Positions 49,565 through 59,423 of a stretch of DNA of 64,000 nucleotides are shown here, in pieces. The translations under genes and the position numbers were made by a program. The notes beneath the pieces are model-generated. The model did not search any database. It saw only the letters and a program-made list of their open reading frames with translations, and had not been told where the DNA came from. The stretch comes from Alphaproteobacteria bacterium (GTDB lineage Bacteria; Pseudomonadota; Alphaproteobacteria; Caulobacterales; Hyphomonadaceae): assembly GCA_018222605.1 (NCBI GenBank), contig JAAEZZ010000004.1, positions 270,600 to 334,599 on the forward strand, in the 5' to 3' direction. How positions within the stretch are numbered: position 1 is the first letter of the stretch; each line of letters begins with the position of its first letter.

Positions 49565-50100
49565 CAACTCCCCCCGCCTATGCCAGCCCACAAACGCCGC
49601 GAAAGATCCAGCGCGTGAAGCTGGGGCTTTTGCTCTCGTCTCTTGCAGCCTGTCTCATGGTCAGCCTGCTGGCAATCATTATCGCTTTTGTCCTGAATAT
49701 GCTTGGCTTGCTGGGGGACGGTTTGATGCTGGGGTCGCAGCAAGGCTTCTTTAATGGCCTGCACTTCGGCCTGATCATGTGCCTTTACAATTTCGTGCTG
49801 TTTTTCATCACCGTGCCAGCGGCATGGATCGCACTTGGCTTTTCCATTGGGCGCATGCCCCACAGACGTATCGCCAAACGCAGCCCCTATGTGCGCTGGG
49901 CCGCGATCTGGGGTACCATTCTGGTGGGCGGCACAACACTGGTTTTCGGCGCCATGGCCGATGGTCTGATGGGCGGCCTCGGTGCAACGATCATCGGGTG
50001 CAGCATTGGCGCAATTGCCGGGGCCCTGTGCGGCCTGCTTTTCTACGCCATCGTCAAACCCGCAGACCAGTTGCACGATACAGACATCAGCGTCTTCTGA
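49561..50100 (+). CDS. Integral membrane protein, unknown
   Basis: 179-aa, TM rich; ATGA overlap with preceding gene. Confidence 0.65.
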   Translation: MTTPPAYASPQTPRKIQRVKLGLLLSSLAACLMVSLLAIIIAFVLNMLGLLGDGLMLGSQQGFFNGLHFGLIMCLYNFVLFFITVPAAWIALGFSIGRMPHRRIAKRSPYVRWAAIWGTILVGGTTLVFGAMADGLMGGLGATIIGCSIGAIAGALCGLLFYAIVKPADQLHDTDISVF

Positions 50101-50138
50101 CGCTTGACGGTTTCGGCAAAGCCCCTCACCTGAAACGC

Positions 50139-50582
50139 ATGACTGACTTGATCGAAATCTGGACGGATGGCGCCTGCAGCGGCAATCCCGGTCCTGGCGG
50201 CTGGGGCGCTCTGCTCGTCGCGGGTGACAAGCGCAAGGAACTCTGGGGCGGCGATAAGGCTACCACCAATAACCGGATGGAAATGCAGGCCGTGATCGAG
50301 GCGCTGAATGCGCTGAAGAAGCCGTCCAAAATCACTCTGCACGTTGATTCCACCTATGTGAAAGACGGCCTGACCAAATGGATCCATGGCTGGAAGCGCA
50401 ATGGCTGGAAAACCGCCGCCAAAAAACCCGTGAAGAACCAGGATCTCTGGATGGCCATGGACGAAGCCTGCCAGCGCCACGACATCACCTGGAAATGGGT
50501 GAAGGGCCATGACGGAGACCCCGGCAACGAAAAGGCCGACGAACTCGCCCGTCGCGGCACGGACGAAGCCCGCGGGCGCTGA
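50139..50582 (+). CDS. rnhA: Ribonuclease HI
   Basis: [63 protein letters not shown]. Confidence 0.96.
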   Translation: MTDLIEIWTDGACSGNPGPGGWGALLVAGDKRKELWGGDKATTNNRMEMQAVIEALNALKKPSKITLHVDSTYVKDGLTKWIHGWKRNGWKTAAKKPVKNQDLWMAMDEACQRHDITWKWVKGHDGDPGNEKADELARRGTDEARGR

Positions 50583-50621
50583 GTTTCCTGAGGCAGGCCC
50601 AAACGTAAGCGCCGCGTTTCC

Positions 50622-50716
50622 GCTCTCTGCCACTTCATCCTTCGACTTCGCTCAGGATGAGTCCGCACGATAGAAGCGCTCATGGCTCGAGCGAAGTCGA
50701 AGCACGAGCGCGGGCT
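50622..50716. repeat. Bipartite dispersed palindromic repeat (REP/BIME-like), copy B
   Basis: TCATCCTTCGACTTCGCTCAGGATGA plus GCGCTCATGGCTCGAGCGAAGTCGAAGCACGAGCGC; reverse-complement copy at 63793-63898. Confidence 0.75.
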
Positions 50717-50729
50717 CATAAAACGGGCT

Positions 50730-51779
50730 TCACAGATCGAGCACATCCTGCGCCGCTCTCGTCAGGCTTTCTTCCGACAAATCGCCCAGTTCCTGCACCC
50801 TCACCTGATCATCCTGCCGTCGCTTGCGGCTGCGGGCATAGAGCGGATCATAATGGCGCTCCATCAACTCCCGCGCCAGGGCGTGATACGCGCCATCATT
50901 TGCCAGCGCCTGCCACGCGGCCAGCGTCTCCTTTGACTGTAGGCCTTTCAGCTTTTCCAGCGCCCCGGCAAGACGGGCCTCATCGCGGATAATGTCTGCA
51001 TAGGCATCAACCAGATAGTCCGCCCTCACCGCCGCCGGCACGCGCACCTCGATACGCGGCGCGGCCAGCATGGACTGCCACAAGCGGCGTGGCACGCGGC
51101 GACGGCCAACAAGTGCAGACTCCGCCTCGACAAAGACCGGCCTGTCCGGATCCATCTGGCGCAGGCCATCCCAGATCAGGCTCTCGAACAGGCGCTGGGC
51201 GGGCTGCATGCCCTCCCCGAAATCGCCAAAGGCAGAGCCGCGATGATTGGCAAGGCCTTCCAGATCCACCACCTGCCCGCCCGCCGCCTTGATGGCCTGC
51301 AGCAGAGCCGTCTTGCCACTGCCTGTCTGCCCGTCGATCAGGCGCACCGGCAACAGCGCCTCTTCATGCTCCAGCCCGGCCACGACGTCCCGCCGCCAGG
51401 TCTTGTAGCCGCCCTTCACCACACCGCTCGGCCAGCCCACGGAGGACAGGATCGTCGCCATCGCATTGGACCGCATTCCGCCCCGCCAGCAATAGACGAG
51501 CGGACGCCAGCTTTTCGGCTTGTCCGCCAGCGCCGTTTCCAGATGATGCGCAATATTGCGCGCCACGATTGCCCCGCCGACGCGATTGGCGCGGAACGGG
51601 CTTTCCTGCTTGTAGATCGTGCCGACCTTTGCCCGCTCGTCATTCGACAGAACCGGCAGGCTGATCGCGCCCGGCAGATGGTCATCCTCGAACTCAGCCG
51701 GAGAGCGCACATCAATGATCGCGTCATAGCGCGACAGGTTTTGCGGGCTGATATCCGTAACGGTCTCAAGATAAGGCAT
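50730..51779 (-). CDS. mnmH: tRNA 2-selenouridine synthase (rhodanese + P-loop)
   Basis: Rhodanese motif CWRGGMRSNAM and P-loop DGQTGSGKTALLQAI; LEGLANHRGSAFG. Confidence 0.93.
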   Translation of the reverse strand: MPYLETVTDISPQNLSRYDAIIDVRSPAEFEDDHLPGAISLPVLSNDERAKVGTIYKQESPFRANRVGGAIVARNIAHHLETALADKPKSWRPLVYCWRGGMRSNAMATILSSVGWPSGVVKGGYKTWRRDVVAGLEHEEALLPVRLIDGQTGSGKTALLQAIKAAGGQVVDLEGLANHRGSAFGDFGEGMQPAQRLFESLIWDGLRQMDPDRPVFVEAESALVGRRRVPRRLWQSMLAAPRIEVRVPAAVRADYLVDAYADIIRDEARLAGALEKLKGLQSKETLAAWQALANDGAYHALARELMERHYDPLYARSRKRRQDDQVRVQELGDLSEESLTRAAQDVLDL

Positions 51780-51845
51780 CCGGAAAAGACCTATCAGGTT
51801 TTACGCGCCGCGCCAGAGCGCTAGACTAGCCGCGAACCAGGAGAC

Positions 51846-52898
51846 ATGCCCATGGCCGACCCCCTTCCCGATCCACGCCTCACCTCCCTTGCCCATGGCG
51901 GAGGCTGCGGCTGCAAGCTGGCGCCGAATGTCCTGGCGGATATTCTCAGCGATATGCCGCTGGCGCTTGGCCATGCTGACCTGCTGGTCGATGCAGGCAA
52001 GAGTGATGATGCTGCCGTCTACCGCGTGAATGAGACGACCGCCCTGGTCGCCACGACAGACTTCTTCACGCCAATTGTGGATGATCCGCACACTTTCGGG
52101 CGCATCGCGGCCACCAATGCCCTGTCGGATGTGTTTGCCATGGGGGCAAAGCCGATTTTCTGTCTCGCCATTGTCGGCATGCCGATCGGCAAAATTTCCA
52201 ATGAAACCATCCGCGCCATCCTCGCGGGGGGCCGCAGCGTGGCGGAAGCGGCGGGTGCGCCGATTGCTGGCGGACACTCGATTGACGCGGCCGAGCCGAT
52301 TTATGGCCTCGTGGCGCTCGGCATCGGCCATCCGGACAAATTGCTGCTGAACTCAAACGCGCAGGCGGGTGATGTTCTGATCCTGGGCAAGCCGCTTGGC
52401 ATCGGCATCTATTCTGCCGCGCTGAAGCGGGAAATCCTCTCCCCTGCCGAGTATGAAGAAATGGTCGCCTCGACCACGCGGCTAAATACGCCGGGAACGG
52501 ATCTTTCCGGAATGGAGGGTGTCCATGCAGCAACCGATGTGACGGGCTTCGGCCTGCTCGGTCATGCCAGCGAGATGGCGCGCGGTGCAGGCGTCAGTAT
52601 TGTCATTGAGAAAGCCGCCGTCCCGGTCTTTGAGGGCGCACGGGCCCATGCCGAAAAGGGCGTAAAAACCGGGGCTTCCGGGCGGAACTGGGAGTCCGTC
52701 TCACATATGGTGAGCGGAGCGCTGACAGAGATGGAAAAAGATATACTTTGCGATCCGCAGACCAGCGGAGGCCTGCTGGTATCATGCCGCCCTGAGAGCG
52801 CGGAAGCGGTTCTGGACGTGTTTGCACGGCACGGCCATGCAGGCGCGAAAATCATCGGGCGCGTCGTTTCCGGCGCGCCCGAAGTCAAGGTCAAATAG
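51846..52898 (+). CDS. selD: Selenide, water dikinase
   Basis: HGGGCGCKLAPNVL, DDAAVYRVNETTALVATTDFFTPIVDDP, DPQTSGGLLVSC. Confidence 0.95.
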   Translation: MPMADPLPDPRLTSLAHGGGCGCKLAPNVLADILSDMPLALGHADLLVDAGKSDDAAVYRVNETTALVATTDFFTPIVDDPHTFGRIAATNALSDVFAMGAKPIFCLAIVGMPIGKISNETIRAILAGGRSVAEAAGAPIAGGHSIDAAEPIYGLVALGIGHPDKLLLNSNAQAGDVLILGKPLGIGIYSAALKREILSPAEYEEMVASTTRLNTPGTDLSGMEGVHAATDVTGFGLLGHASEMARGAGVSIVIEKAAVPVFEGARAHAEKGVKTGASGRNWESVSHMVSGALTEMEKDILCDPQTSGGLLVSCRPESAEAVLDVFARHGHAGAKIIGRVVSGAPEVKVK

Positions 52899-52899
52899 A

Positions 52900-53328
52900 T
52901 CAGCCTGCGGAGTGGCAGGCACCGTCTTCACGGGTCAGTGCACGGCGCACGGTGTCGACATAGCGGCCAGTGGTTTCGAACTCCGTCGCAGTCACACCGT
53001 AGGCAGAGCTGTTGCCAGACGCATCGAAATCATCATCAACGCGGCCCGCAGCCTCTTCCAGGCCGAGATTGTTCTCTTCCCGGATATCGGCAATCACGCG
53101 GGATACTTTCAGGATCGTCTCCTGATTGGCCTCGGGCTCGTCTGCCAGCAGCTGGCTGTAGCAGCCGCAATATGCCTCAACCGTGTCGCCATCCTCGGCG
53201 AGGTCCTCCTGAATTTCCGGATCACCACCCAGCATGGCGGTGCAGGTCGCTGCAGTCTTATCGGCTTTTGACGCGCCACAGGCGGCAACAGCCAGGCAGG
53301 CAGTGGCCAGAATGGATACTCGGATCAT
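52900..53328 (-). CDS. Hypothetical small lipoprotein
   Basis: Lipobox AVAAC; several conserved-looking Cys (CTAML..YCGCY..C). Confidence 0.6.
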   Translation of the reverse strand: MIRVSILATACLAVAACGASKADKTAATCTAMLGGDPEIQEDLAEDGDTVEAYCGCYSQLLADEPEANQETILKVSRVIADIREENNLGLEEAAGRVDDDFDASGNSSAYGVTATEFETTGRYVDTVRRALTREDGACHSAG

Positions 53329-53360
53329 CAGGAGTCCTCTTCAAGGATAGGGCTGTCAGG

Positions 53361-54350
53361 TCAGGCCGGAACCTTGCCAGCCAGCATGCCTGCCAGACGG
53401 TTGGAAATGATATCTTCCGCTTCTTTCATGATTCGGTCGATCAGTTCCTTACAGGTCGGGATGTCATGAATCAAACCGGCGACCATGCCGCAGGACCATG
53501 CCCCGGCATCCATTTCGCCTTCTTTCATGATGCGCGGATAAACCCCGGCAACTTCCTCGATGATGTCTTCGAACTTGATGTCAGAGCCCAGTTTGCGCTC
53601 TTTCTCCAGAAGACGCTCAACGGCCGCATTGGTCATCACGCGCTCTGTATTGCGCAGCGGACGCATGACAAGGCGCGTGTCCAGCTCGGACGCGGCCACG
53701 ATGGCATCCTTCACGTTCTGGTGCACGGGCGCTTCTTTTGTTGCGATGAAGCGCGTGCCCATATTCATGCCGGAGGCACCCATGGCGAGCGATGCCACCA
53801 GGCTGCGGCCATCGGCCTGGCCACCGGAAGACACGAACGGAATTTCAAGTTCATCAGCCGCGCGTGGCAGAAGGATCATGTTCGGCACATCATCCTCGCC
53901 CGGGTGGCCACCACATTCGAAGCCATCCACGGAGACCGCATCACAGCCAATCGACTGCGCTTTCAGCGCGTGGCGCACGGCGGTACATTTGTGGATCACC
54001 TTGATGCCGGCATCTTTCAGCACAGGCAGAACCTGAACCGGATTGTTCCCGGCGGTTTCAACGACGGTCACGCCGCCCTCAATGATCGCTTTCACATAGC
54101 CCGGATAGTCCGGCGCGTTGACCACAGGCAGGAATGTCAAATTCACGCCGATCGGCTTGTCCGTCATATCCTTGCAGCGGGCGATCTCGTTTGCCAGATC
54201 TGCAGGGGTTTTCTGCGTCAGGGCTGTAATAATGCCCAGGCCGCCTGCATTTGAAACGGCCGCAGCCATTTCTGCAAAACCGACATAGTGCATCCCGCCC
54301 TGAATGATCGGATGTTCAATGCCGAACATCTCGGTGATGGCTGTCTTCAT
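53361..54350 (-). CDS. Nitronate monooxygenase / 2-nitropropane dioxygenase family
   Basis: PIIQGGMHYVGFAEMAAAVSNAGGLGII, GFECGGHPGEDD, VSSGGQADGRSLVASLAMGASGMNMGTRFIATKE. Confidence 0.92.
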   Translation of the reverse strand: MKTAITEMFGIEHPIIQGGMHYVGFAEMAAAVSNAGGLGIITALTQKTPADLANEIARCKDMTDKPIGVNLTFLPVVNAPDYPGYVKAIIEGGVTVVETAGNNPVQVLPVLKDAGIKVIHKCTAVRHALKAQSIGCDAVSVDGFECGGHPGEDDVPNMILLPRAADELEIPFVSSGGQADGRSLVASLAMGASGMNMGTRFIATKEAPVHQNVKDAIVAASELDTRLVMRPLRNTERVMTNAAVERLLEKERKLGSDIKFEDIIEEVAGVYPRIMKEGEMDAGAWSCGMVAGLIHDIPTCKELIDRIMKEAEDIISNRLAGMLAGKVPA

Positions 54351-54425
54351 GGCATATCCTCCTTGTTCCGGGCCTATCCATGGCGGAAGGCAGGCCCGGA
54401 AACAAGGCTGACATTGGGGAAAGTG

Positions 54426-55838
54426 CTAGCTGACCGGAGACCAGCTCTTTTTCGGCTTGCTACGGCGCTTCTGGCCATTGGCATTTGCCTGGGCGGAGCG
54501 CTGGCCATTGCTTTCACCGCGCGAGGAAGCGGCGGCTGGTTTGCCCGGTCCCTTGCGGGGGCCTTTGCCAGCCCCACCAGAGCGGCTGCGGCTATGGGTC
54601 TGGCCACGGGGCTGCTGGCCTTGGCGACGTCCGCCGCCCTGCCCTCTTCCACGGCTCTGCTTGGAGTGCGGGCCCGGCTCTTCCGGCAGGGACAGGTCCA
54701 GCGCCATGCTCTCATCCGGCGTGTCCAGCGTGTCGATCTTGCGTTTGATCAGCTTTTCGATGTCGCGCAGATAGGCGCGCTCATCATTGCCAACAAAAGA
54801 CAGGGCGATGCCGCTGCGTCCCGCGCGGGCCGTGCGGCCGATGCGGTGCACATAGGATTCCGGCAGGTTCGGCATGTCGAAGTTCACAACATGGCTGACG
54901 CCGTCAACATCAATGCCGCGCGCCGCAATGTCTGTCGCCACAAGGATCGGCGCCTTGCCGCTCTTGAAGGCCTCCAGGGCGCGGATGCGCTGGTTCTGGC
55001 TCTTATTGCCGTGAATGGCCTCGGCATAGAGGCCTTCATTCGCCAGATAGCGAACCACCTTGTCAGCGCCATGCTTGGTACGCGTGAACACGATAGCGCG
55101 GTCCATGTCATCACCCGACAGAACCTCTGCCAGAAGGCGCGGCTTGGAATCGCCCTTCACGAAGTAGACAGCCTGGTCAATGCGCTCGGCAGGCTTGGAC
55201 ACCGGCGTGACAGAGACTTCAGCCGGCTCATGCAGGAAGTCACTGGCCAGGGCGCGGATTTCCTTCGGCATGGTGGCCGAGAACAGCAGCGTCTGACGGC
55301 GTGTCGGCAGCGCTTTCATCACTTTCCGGATCGCCGGCAGGAAGCCCATATCCATCATCTGGTCGGCCTCATCCAGCACAACGGCTTCAGTGGTTCTCAG
55401 CGTCACCGCGCCAGTATCCATATGGTCCAGCAGGCGGCCCGGCGTTGCGACCAGAACGTCCACGCCGCGCGCCAGGGCGCGCACTTGTCCGCCCGGCTTC
55501 ACGCCGCCCACCACAGTCGTCGTCGTCAGTTTCATCTGGCTGCCATAGACGCGCACGCTTTCGGCGATCTGGGCGGCCAGCTCACGCGTCGGCGCAAGGA
55601 TCAGGATACGGGCACTTTTCTTCTCGGGGCGGCCTGGATTGGCCGCAAGGCGGCTCAGCAGCGGCAGCACAAAGGCCGCCGTCTTGCCTGTACCGGTCTG
55701 GGCGATGCCCACCAGGTCGCGGCCAGTCAGCAGCGTCGGGATGGCTTCAGCCTGGATCGGCGTTGGTTTGGTATAGCCCTCGGCCTTGATGGCGCGGAGG
55801 ATCGGCTCGGCAAGGCCGAGATCAGTAAACTGTGTCAA
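54426..55838 (-). CDS. DEAD-box RNA helicase (RhlE-like), probable TTG start
   Basis: AQTGTGKTAAF, DEAD box VLDEADQMMDMGF, SAT, HRIGRTARAG; basic Gly/Arg tail; N-terminus TQFTDLGLAEPILRAI. Confidence 0.92.
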   Translation of the reverse strand: MTQFTDLGLAEPILRAIKAEGYTKPTPIQAEAIPTLLTGRDLVGIAQTGTGKTAAFVLPLLSRLAANPGRPEKKSARILILAPTRELAAQIAESVRVYGSQMKLTTTTVVGGVKPGGQVRALARGVDVLVATPGRLLDHMDTGAVTLRTTEAVVLDEADQMMDMGFLPAIRKVMKALPTRRQTLLFSATMPKEIRALASDFLHEPAEVSVTPVSKPAERIDQAVYFVKGDSKPRLLAEVLSGDDMDRAIVFTRTKHGADKVVRYLANEGLYAEAIHGNKSQNQRIRALEAFKSGKAPILVATDIAARGIDVDGVSHVVNFDMPNLPESYVHRIGRTARAGRSGIALSFVGNDERAYLRDIEKLIKRKIDTLDTPDESMALDLSLPEEPGPHSKQSRGRGQGGGRRQGQQPRGQTHSRSRSGGAGKGPRKGPGKPAAASSRGESNGQRSAQANANGQKRRSKPKKSWSPVS

Positions 55839-56067
55839 TTCAATACTTTCTATGCGAGCGCAGGGCGGTCTTCGAAAGACCGCGCGCCCTGTTAGGCTTT
55901 TGTTTTCTTTGGGAAGCCTGTGTTTGATCGGCATCCCGGTTCTGGCGCGCACTCGACGCGGAACCGGTACGGCTACGATCAATGCGAGAGCAGCAGCTTT
56001 TCGCCCTGCTGAAGCGGCATATGGCACGCTTCACTGCATTGTACAAATGATTATGACCGCGGCTTCG

Positions 56068-56790
56068 TTAACGCCGCCAGCGCGCCCCGGCGGGTTTGTC
56101 GGCGACAAGGCTCTTGTTCGAGACCATGAAAACCCGCTCCTGGCCCAGCGCGAAGGCCATCACGCCTTCCGGGAAAATCGGCGCAAACGCCGCGTCCAGC
56201 ACGTTCAGACCGCCGGTAAATGCGCCCATGGCCGGCATCACAAGCCGTGCACCATCGCTGGCAAAACAGCGCCGACGAACAGACCGCCCGCGCCCGATGA
56301 TCTTCGCGGCCGGGTGGAGGTGGCCGGCCACCTCCCCCGCTTCGCCCGTCGGCTCATGCCGGAAGACCAGCGGGCCGACCCGCAGCGTCTTCGTGGCCCG
56401 TCCGCCCAGATGCTGCGGCGGGTCCGGGTCGTGGTTGCCTTCCACCCAGACCCAGTCATGCGCGGCCGTCAGTGCCTGAATCCGCCGTGCATAGGCCTCC
56501 GGCAGCCGCAGTTCTGCTGCGCGATCATGAAAGCTGTCACCCAGGGAGATAATTGTCGTCGGCCGCAGACTGGCGCACAGGCGCTCGACCACGGACAGTG
56601 TCGCCGCCGTATCATAGGGCGGCAGCATCTGCCCGCGCGCCGCAAAGGCGCTGCCCTTTTCGAAGTGCAGGTCCGACACCACCAGCACCCGCTCGCGCGC
56701 CCACCACAACGCCCCCTCCGGCAGCGGCGTCAGCAGCTCCCCGGCAAGATGCAGATGCGTCTCAGATGGCTTTGCAACAGCGGCAGTCAT
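56068..56790 (-). CDS. pdeM: Ligase-associated DNA-damage-response metallophosphatase (PdeM)
   Basis: VLVVSDLHFEKGSAFA, SLGDSFHD, VEGNHDP, AGHLHPAAKI. Confidence 0.9.
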   Translation of the reverse strand: MTAAVAKPSETHLHLAGELLTPLPEGALWWARERVLVVSDLHFEKGSAFAARGQMLPPYDTAATLSVVERLCASLRPTTIISLGDSFHDRAAELRLPEAYARRIQALTAAHDWVWVEGNHDPDPPQHLGGRATKTLRVGPLVFRHEPTGEAGEVAGHLHPAAKIIGRGRSVRRRCFASDGARLVMPAMGAFTGGLNVLDAAFAPIFPEGVMAFALGQERVFMVSNKSLVADKPAGARWRR

Positions 56791-56839
56791 GTAAAGGAAT
56801 CTGGCCTGCAAAACCGTAAGGGTCAATCACGGCGTTCAC

Positions 56840-59332
56840 CTACCCCATCGCGTCGCGCACGAGGTCTGCTTCGACTTCACCCAGAATTGCGTCCTGTACG
56901 GAGGCGCCGGAGACCGGCTCCTTGCCGATTTCCAGCATGACCGGCACGGCAAACGGGCTGATCTTTTCCAGCGCCTGATGGTCTATCTTGCCGCGAATAC
57001 GCACCAGCGCGTCAGACAGGCGCCGCACATCCAACAGGCCCGTCGCCGCATCCTGCCGGGCGGCCTGCAGCAATATATGGTCTGGCTCATGACTGCGCAG
57101 CACATCATAGATAAGGTCTGCCGAGAAGCTTACCTGCCGTGAGTTTTTCTCCTTGCCCGGAAGATTGCGATGGATCAGGCCGGATATCTGCGCGCACTGG
57201 CCGAAGGTGCGTTTCATCAGGGCGCTCTCGTCAAGCCAGCTTTCCAGATCGTCGCCCATCATGTCCGGATGGAACAGCGTGTCCATGTCCACTTCGCCCA
57301 GATCCTCCATACCCCAGACGGCCAGCGCATATTCACTCGCCACAAAGCCTGTCGGCTTGGCGCTCATCCGCTCCAGCCGCCGTGTCAGCAGCATGCCCAG
57401 CGTCTGGTGCGCAAGCCGCCCTTCAAACGGGTAACAGACGAGATAATTCCGGTCCCCTCTCGGGAAAGTCTCAACCAGCAAATGATCCGGTGGCGGAATA
57501 GAGGATTTCTTTTTCTGGATCTCGAACCATTCGCGCACAGGCGCGGGCAGCCCTGTCCATTGCGCGGGGTCATGAATCATCCTCCGCACGCGGTCTGCCA
57601 GAAAGGTCGTCAGCGGAAACTTCCCACCATTGTAAGACGAGATCGCCGGCTTTTCAGCCACCGCCCGAACCACCAGCGCATCCGTGCCCTCAATGCCAAC
57701 CAGGCGCAGCACTTCCCCGGCGAACAGGAATGTGTCGCCCGGCGTCAGCATGGACAGGAAATACTCTTCCATCTCGCCCAGCTTCAGGCCCGGGCGCACA
57801 CTGCGTTTCTCACCCGGCTTTGGTTTTCCCATAAACTGCGCCAGCCGCACCGCCAGCATGGGCGATTCCACAATCGCGCCGACATTCATGCGGTGCGCCT
57901 GCGCATCCCGCGCCGTGCGCGCCACCCACAGCCCGTCCGGACGCCGCACAATGCGGTGAAACCGGTCATAGGTTTTCAGCGCATAGCCGCCGCTCGCGAC
58001 GAAATCGACAATGCGCTCATACGTTTCCCAGTCGAGCCAGGCATAAGGCGCGGCGCGGATAATTTCCTCATACAGCGCATCCAGCCGGAAGCCGTCCCCA
58101 CAGGCCCGCCCCATGATATGCTGGGCCAGTACATCCAGCGCACCCTGCCGAATACCCTCGCCATCAATTTCGCCCGCCTTGACGGCGGCCTCTGCCGCAC
58201 GGCATTCCAGCACCTCAAACCGGTTCGTCGGAACAAGGACGGCTCGGCTGGCCTCATCCATCCGGTGATTGGCCCGGCCAATGCGCTGGATCAGACGGGC
58301 GGCCCCCTTTGGCGCGCCCATCTGGATCACAAGGTCCACCTCGCCCCAGTCAATGCCAAGGTCCAGCGTGGAGGTGCAGACAACCGCCTTCAATACGCCT
58401 GCGGCCATCGCCGCCTCAACCTTCGTTCGCTGCTCTCGCGCGAGGGAACCGTGGTGCAGCGCAATCGGCAGGCCGTCCTCATTGGCGTGCCACAGTTCCT
58501 GAAACATCAGTTCGGCCTGGCTGCGCGTATTGACGAAGACCAGCGTCATCGTCGCCCGCTTGATGGCCTCATACACTTCCGGCACGGCGAAGCGCCCGGA
58601 ATGCCCCGACCACGGAATACGCTCGCGGGAAATCAGAATGTCCACATCTGCGGACACGCCGCCCTCTGCCCGCAGCACCTTCGCCTCAGGCGCCAGCCAT
58701 CTTGCCAGCCCCTCCGGCTCGCGCACCGTGGCAGACAGGCCAATGAACCGGCAGGCCGGGGCCCAGCTCGCCAGCGTGGCCAGCCCCAGAGACAACAGGT
58801 CTCCGCGCTTTGACGCGGCAATCGCATGCGCCTCATCCACGATCACGCATTTCAGGTCCGCAAAGAATTCCTTCGCATGGTCAGAGGCGATGAACAGGGC
58901 CAGCTGTTCCGGTGTGGTCAGCAGAATGTCCGGCGGGGTCCGGCGCTGGCGCTGGCGCACATGGCTCGGCGTGTCGCCGGTGCGGCTCTCGATGCGAATG
59001 CCAAGGCCCATTTCCTCAACCGGGCCCATCAGATTGCGCTGAACATCCGTCGCCAGCGCTTTCAGGGGAGAGATATACAGCGTGTGAAGTGCGGGACGGT
59101 CGGAGTTCGCTGCTCGCTTGCGCTCGCGCAGCTCGATCAGACTGCCCAGAAAGCCGGCCAGCGTCTTGCCGCCGCCGGTCGGCGCTATCAGCAGCGCGCT
59201 CTCGCCCTTCAGGCTCGCTTCGGCCAGCGCCAATTGGTGCGGCCGGACCCGCCAGCCACGGCCAGCAAACCAGTCCTCGAAAGACTGCGGCAACATAAAG
59301 GAAGAAAGATCGCTATCGGCCATGTCTGCCAT
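56840..59332 (-). CDS. Ligase-associated DNA-damage-response DEXH helicase (Lhr family)
   Basis: IAPTGGGKTLAGFL, VIVDEAHAIAASKRGD, CTSTLDLGIDWGEVDLVIQMGAPKGAARLIQRIGRANH. Confidence 0.93.
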   Translation of the reverse strand: MADMADSDLSSFMLPQSFEDWFAGRGWRVRPHQLALAEASLKGESALLIAPTGGGKTLAGFLGSLIELRERKRAANSDRPALHTLYISPLKALATDVQRNLMGPVEEMGLGIRIESRTGDTPSHVRQRQRRTPPDILLTTPEQLALFIASDHAKEFFADLKCVIVDEAHAIAASKRGDLLSLGLATLASWAPACRFIGLSATVREPEGLARWLAPEAKVLRAEGGVSADVDILISRERIPWSGHSGRFAVPEVYEAIKRATMTLVFVNTRSQAELMFQELWHANEDGLPIALHHGSLAREQRTKVEAAMAAGVLKAVVCTSTLDLGIDWGEVDLVIQMGAPKGAARLIQRIGRANHRMDEASRAVLVPTNRFEVLECRAAEAAVKAGEIDGEGIRQGALDVLAQHIMGRACGDGFRLDALYEEIIRAAPYAWLDWETYERIVDFVASGGYALKTYDRFHRIVRRPDGLWVARTARDAQAHRMNVGAIVESPMLAVRLAQFMGKPKPGEKRSVRPGLKLGEMEEYFLSMLTPGDTFLFAGEVLRLVGIEGTDALVVRAVAEKPAISSYNGGKFPLTTFLADRVRRMIHDPAQWTGLPAPVREWFEIQKKKSSIPPPDHLLVETFPRGDRNYLVCYPFEGRLAHQTLGMLLTRRLERMSAKPTGFVASEYALAVWGMEDLGEVDMDTLFHPDMMGDDLESWLDESALMKRTFGQCAQISGLIHRNLPGKEKNSRQVSFSADLIYDVLRSHEPDHILLQAARQDAATGLLDVRRLSDALVRIRGKIDHQALEKISPFAVPVMLEIGKEPVSGASVQDAILGEVEADLVRDAMG

Positions 59333-59423
59333 TAAACTATCGCAAGAAATTCCTGTTGCCTCTTTTTTTCACTCAGGGTTCAGGCAAACATTGATGAAAC
59401 CGCGCCTGCCTCACAAGGAAGAC

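Noticed and set aside
52938-54254. 438-aa plus-strand ORF
   Set aside because: Antisense to nitronate monooxygenase and the small lipoprotein gene; shadow ORF.
54288-55895. 535-aa plus-strand ORF
   Set aside because: Antisense to the DEAD-box helicase and part of the nitronate monooxygenase; no domain signature.
57170-58813. 547-aa plus-strand ORF
   Set aside because: Fully antisense to the well-supported Lhr-type helicase; composition (His/Arg/Gln-rich) is typical of a shadow ORF in GC-rich DNA.
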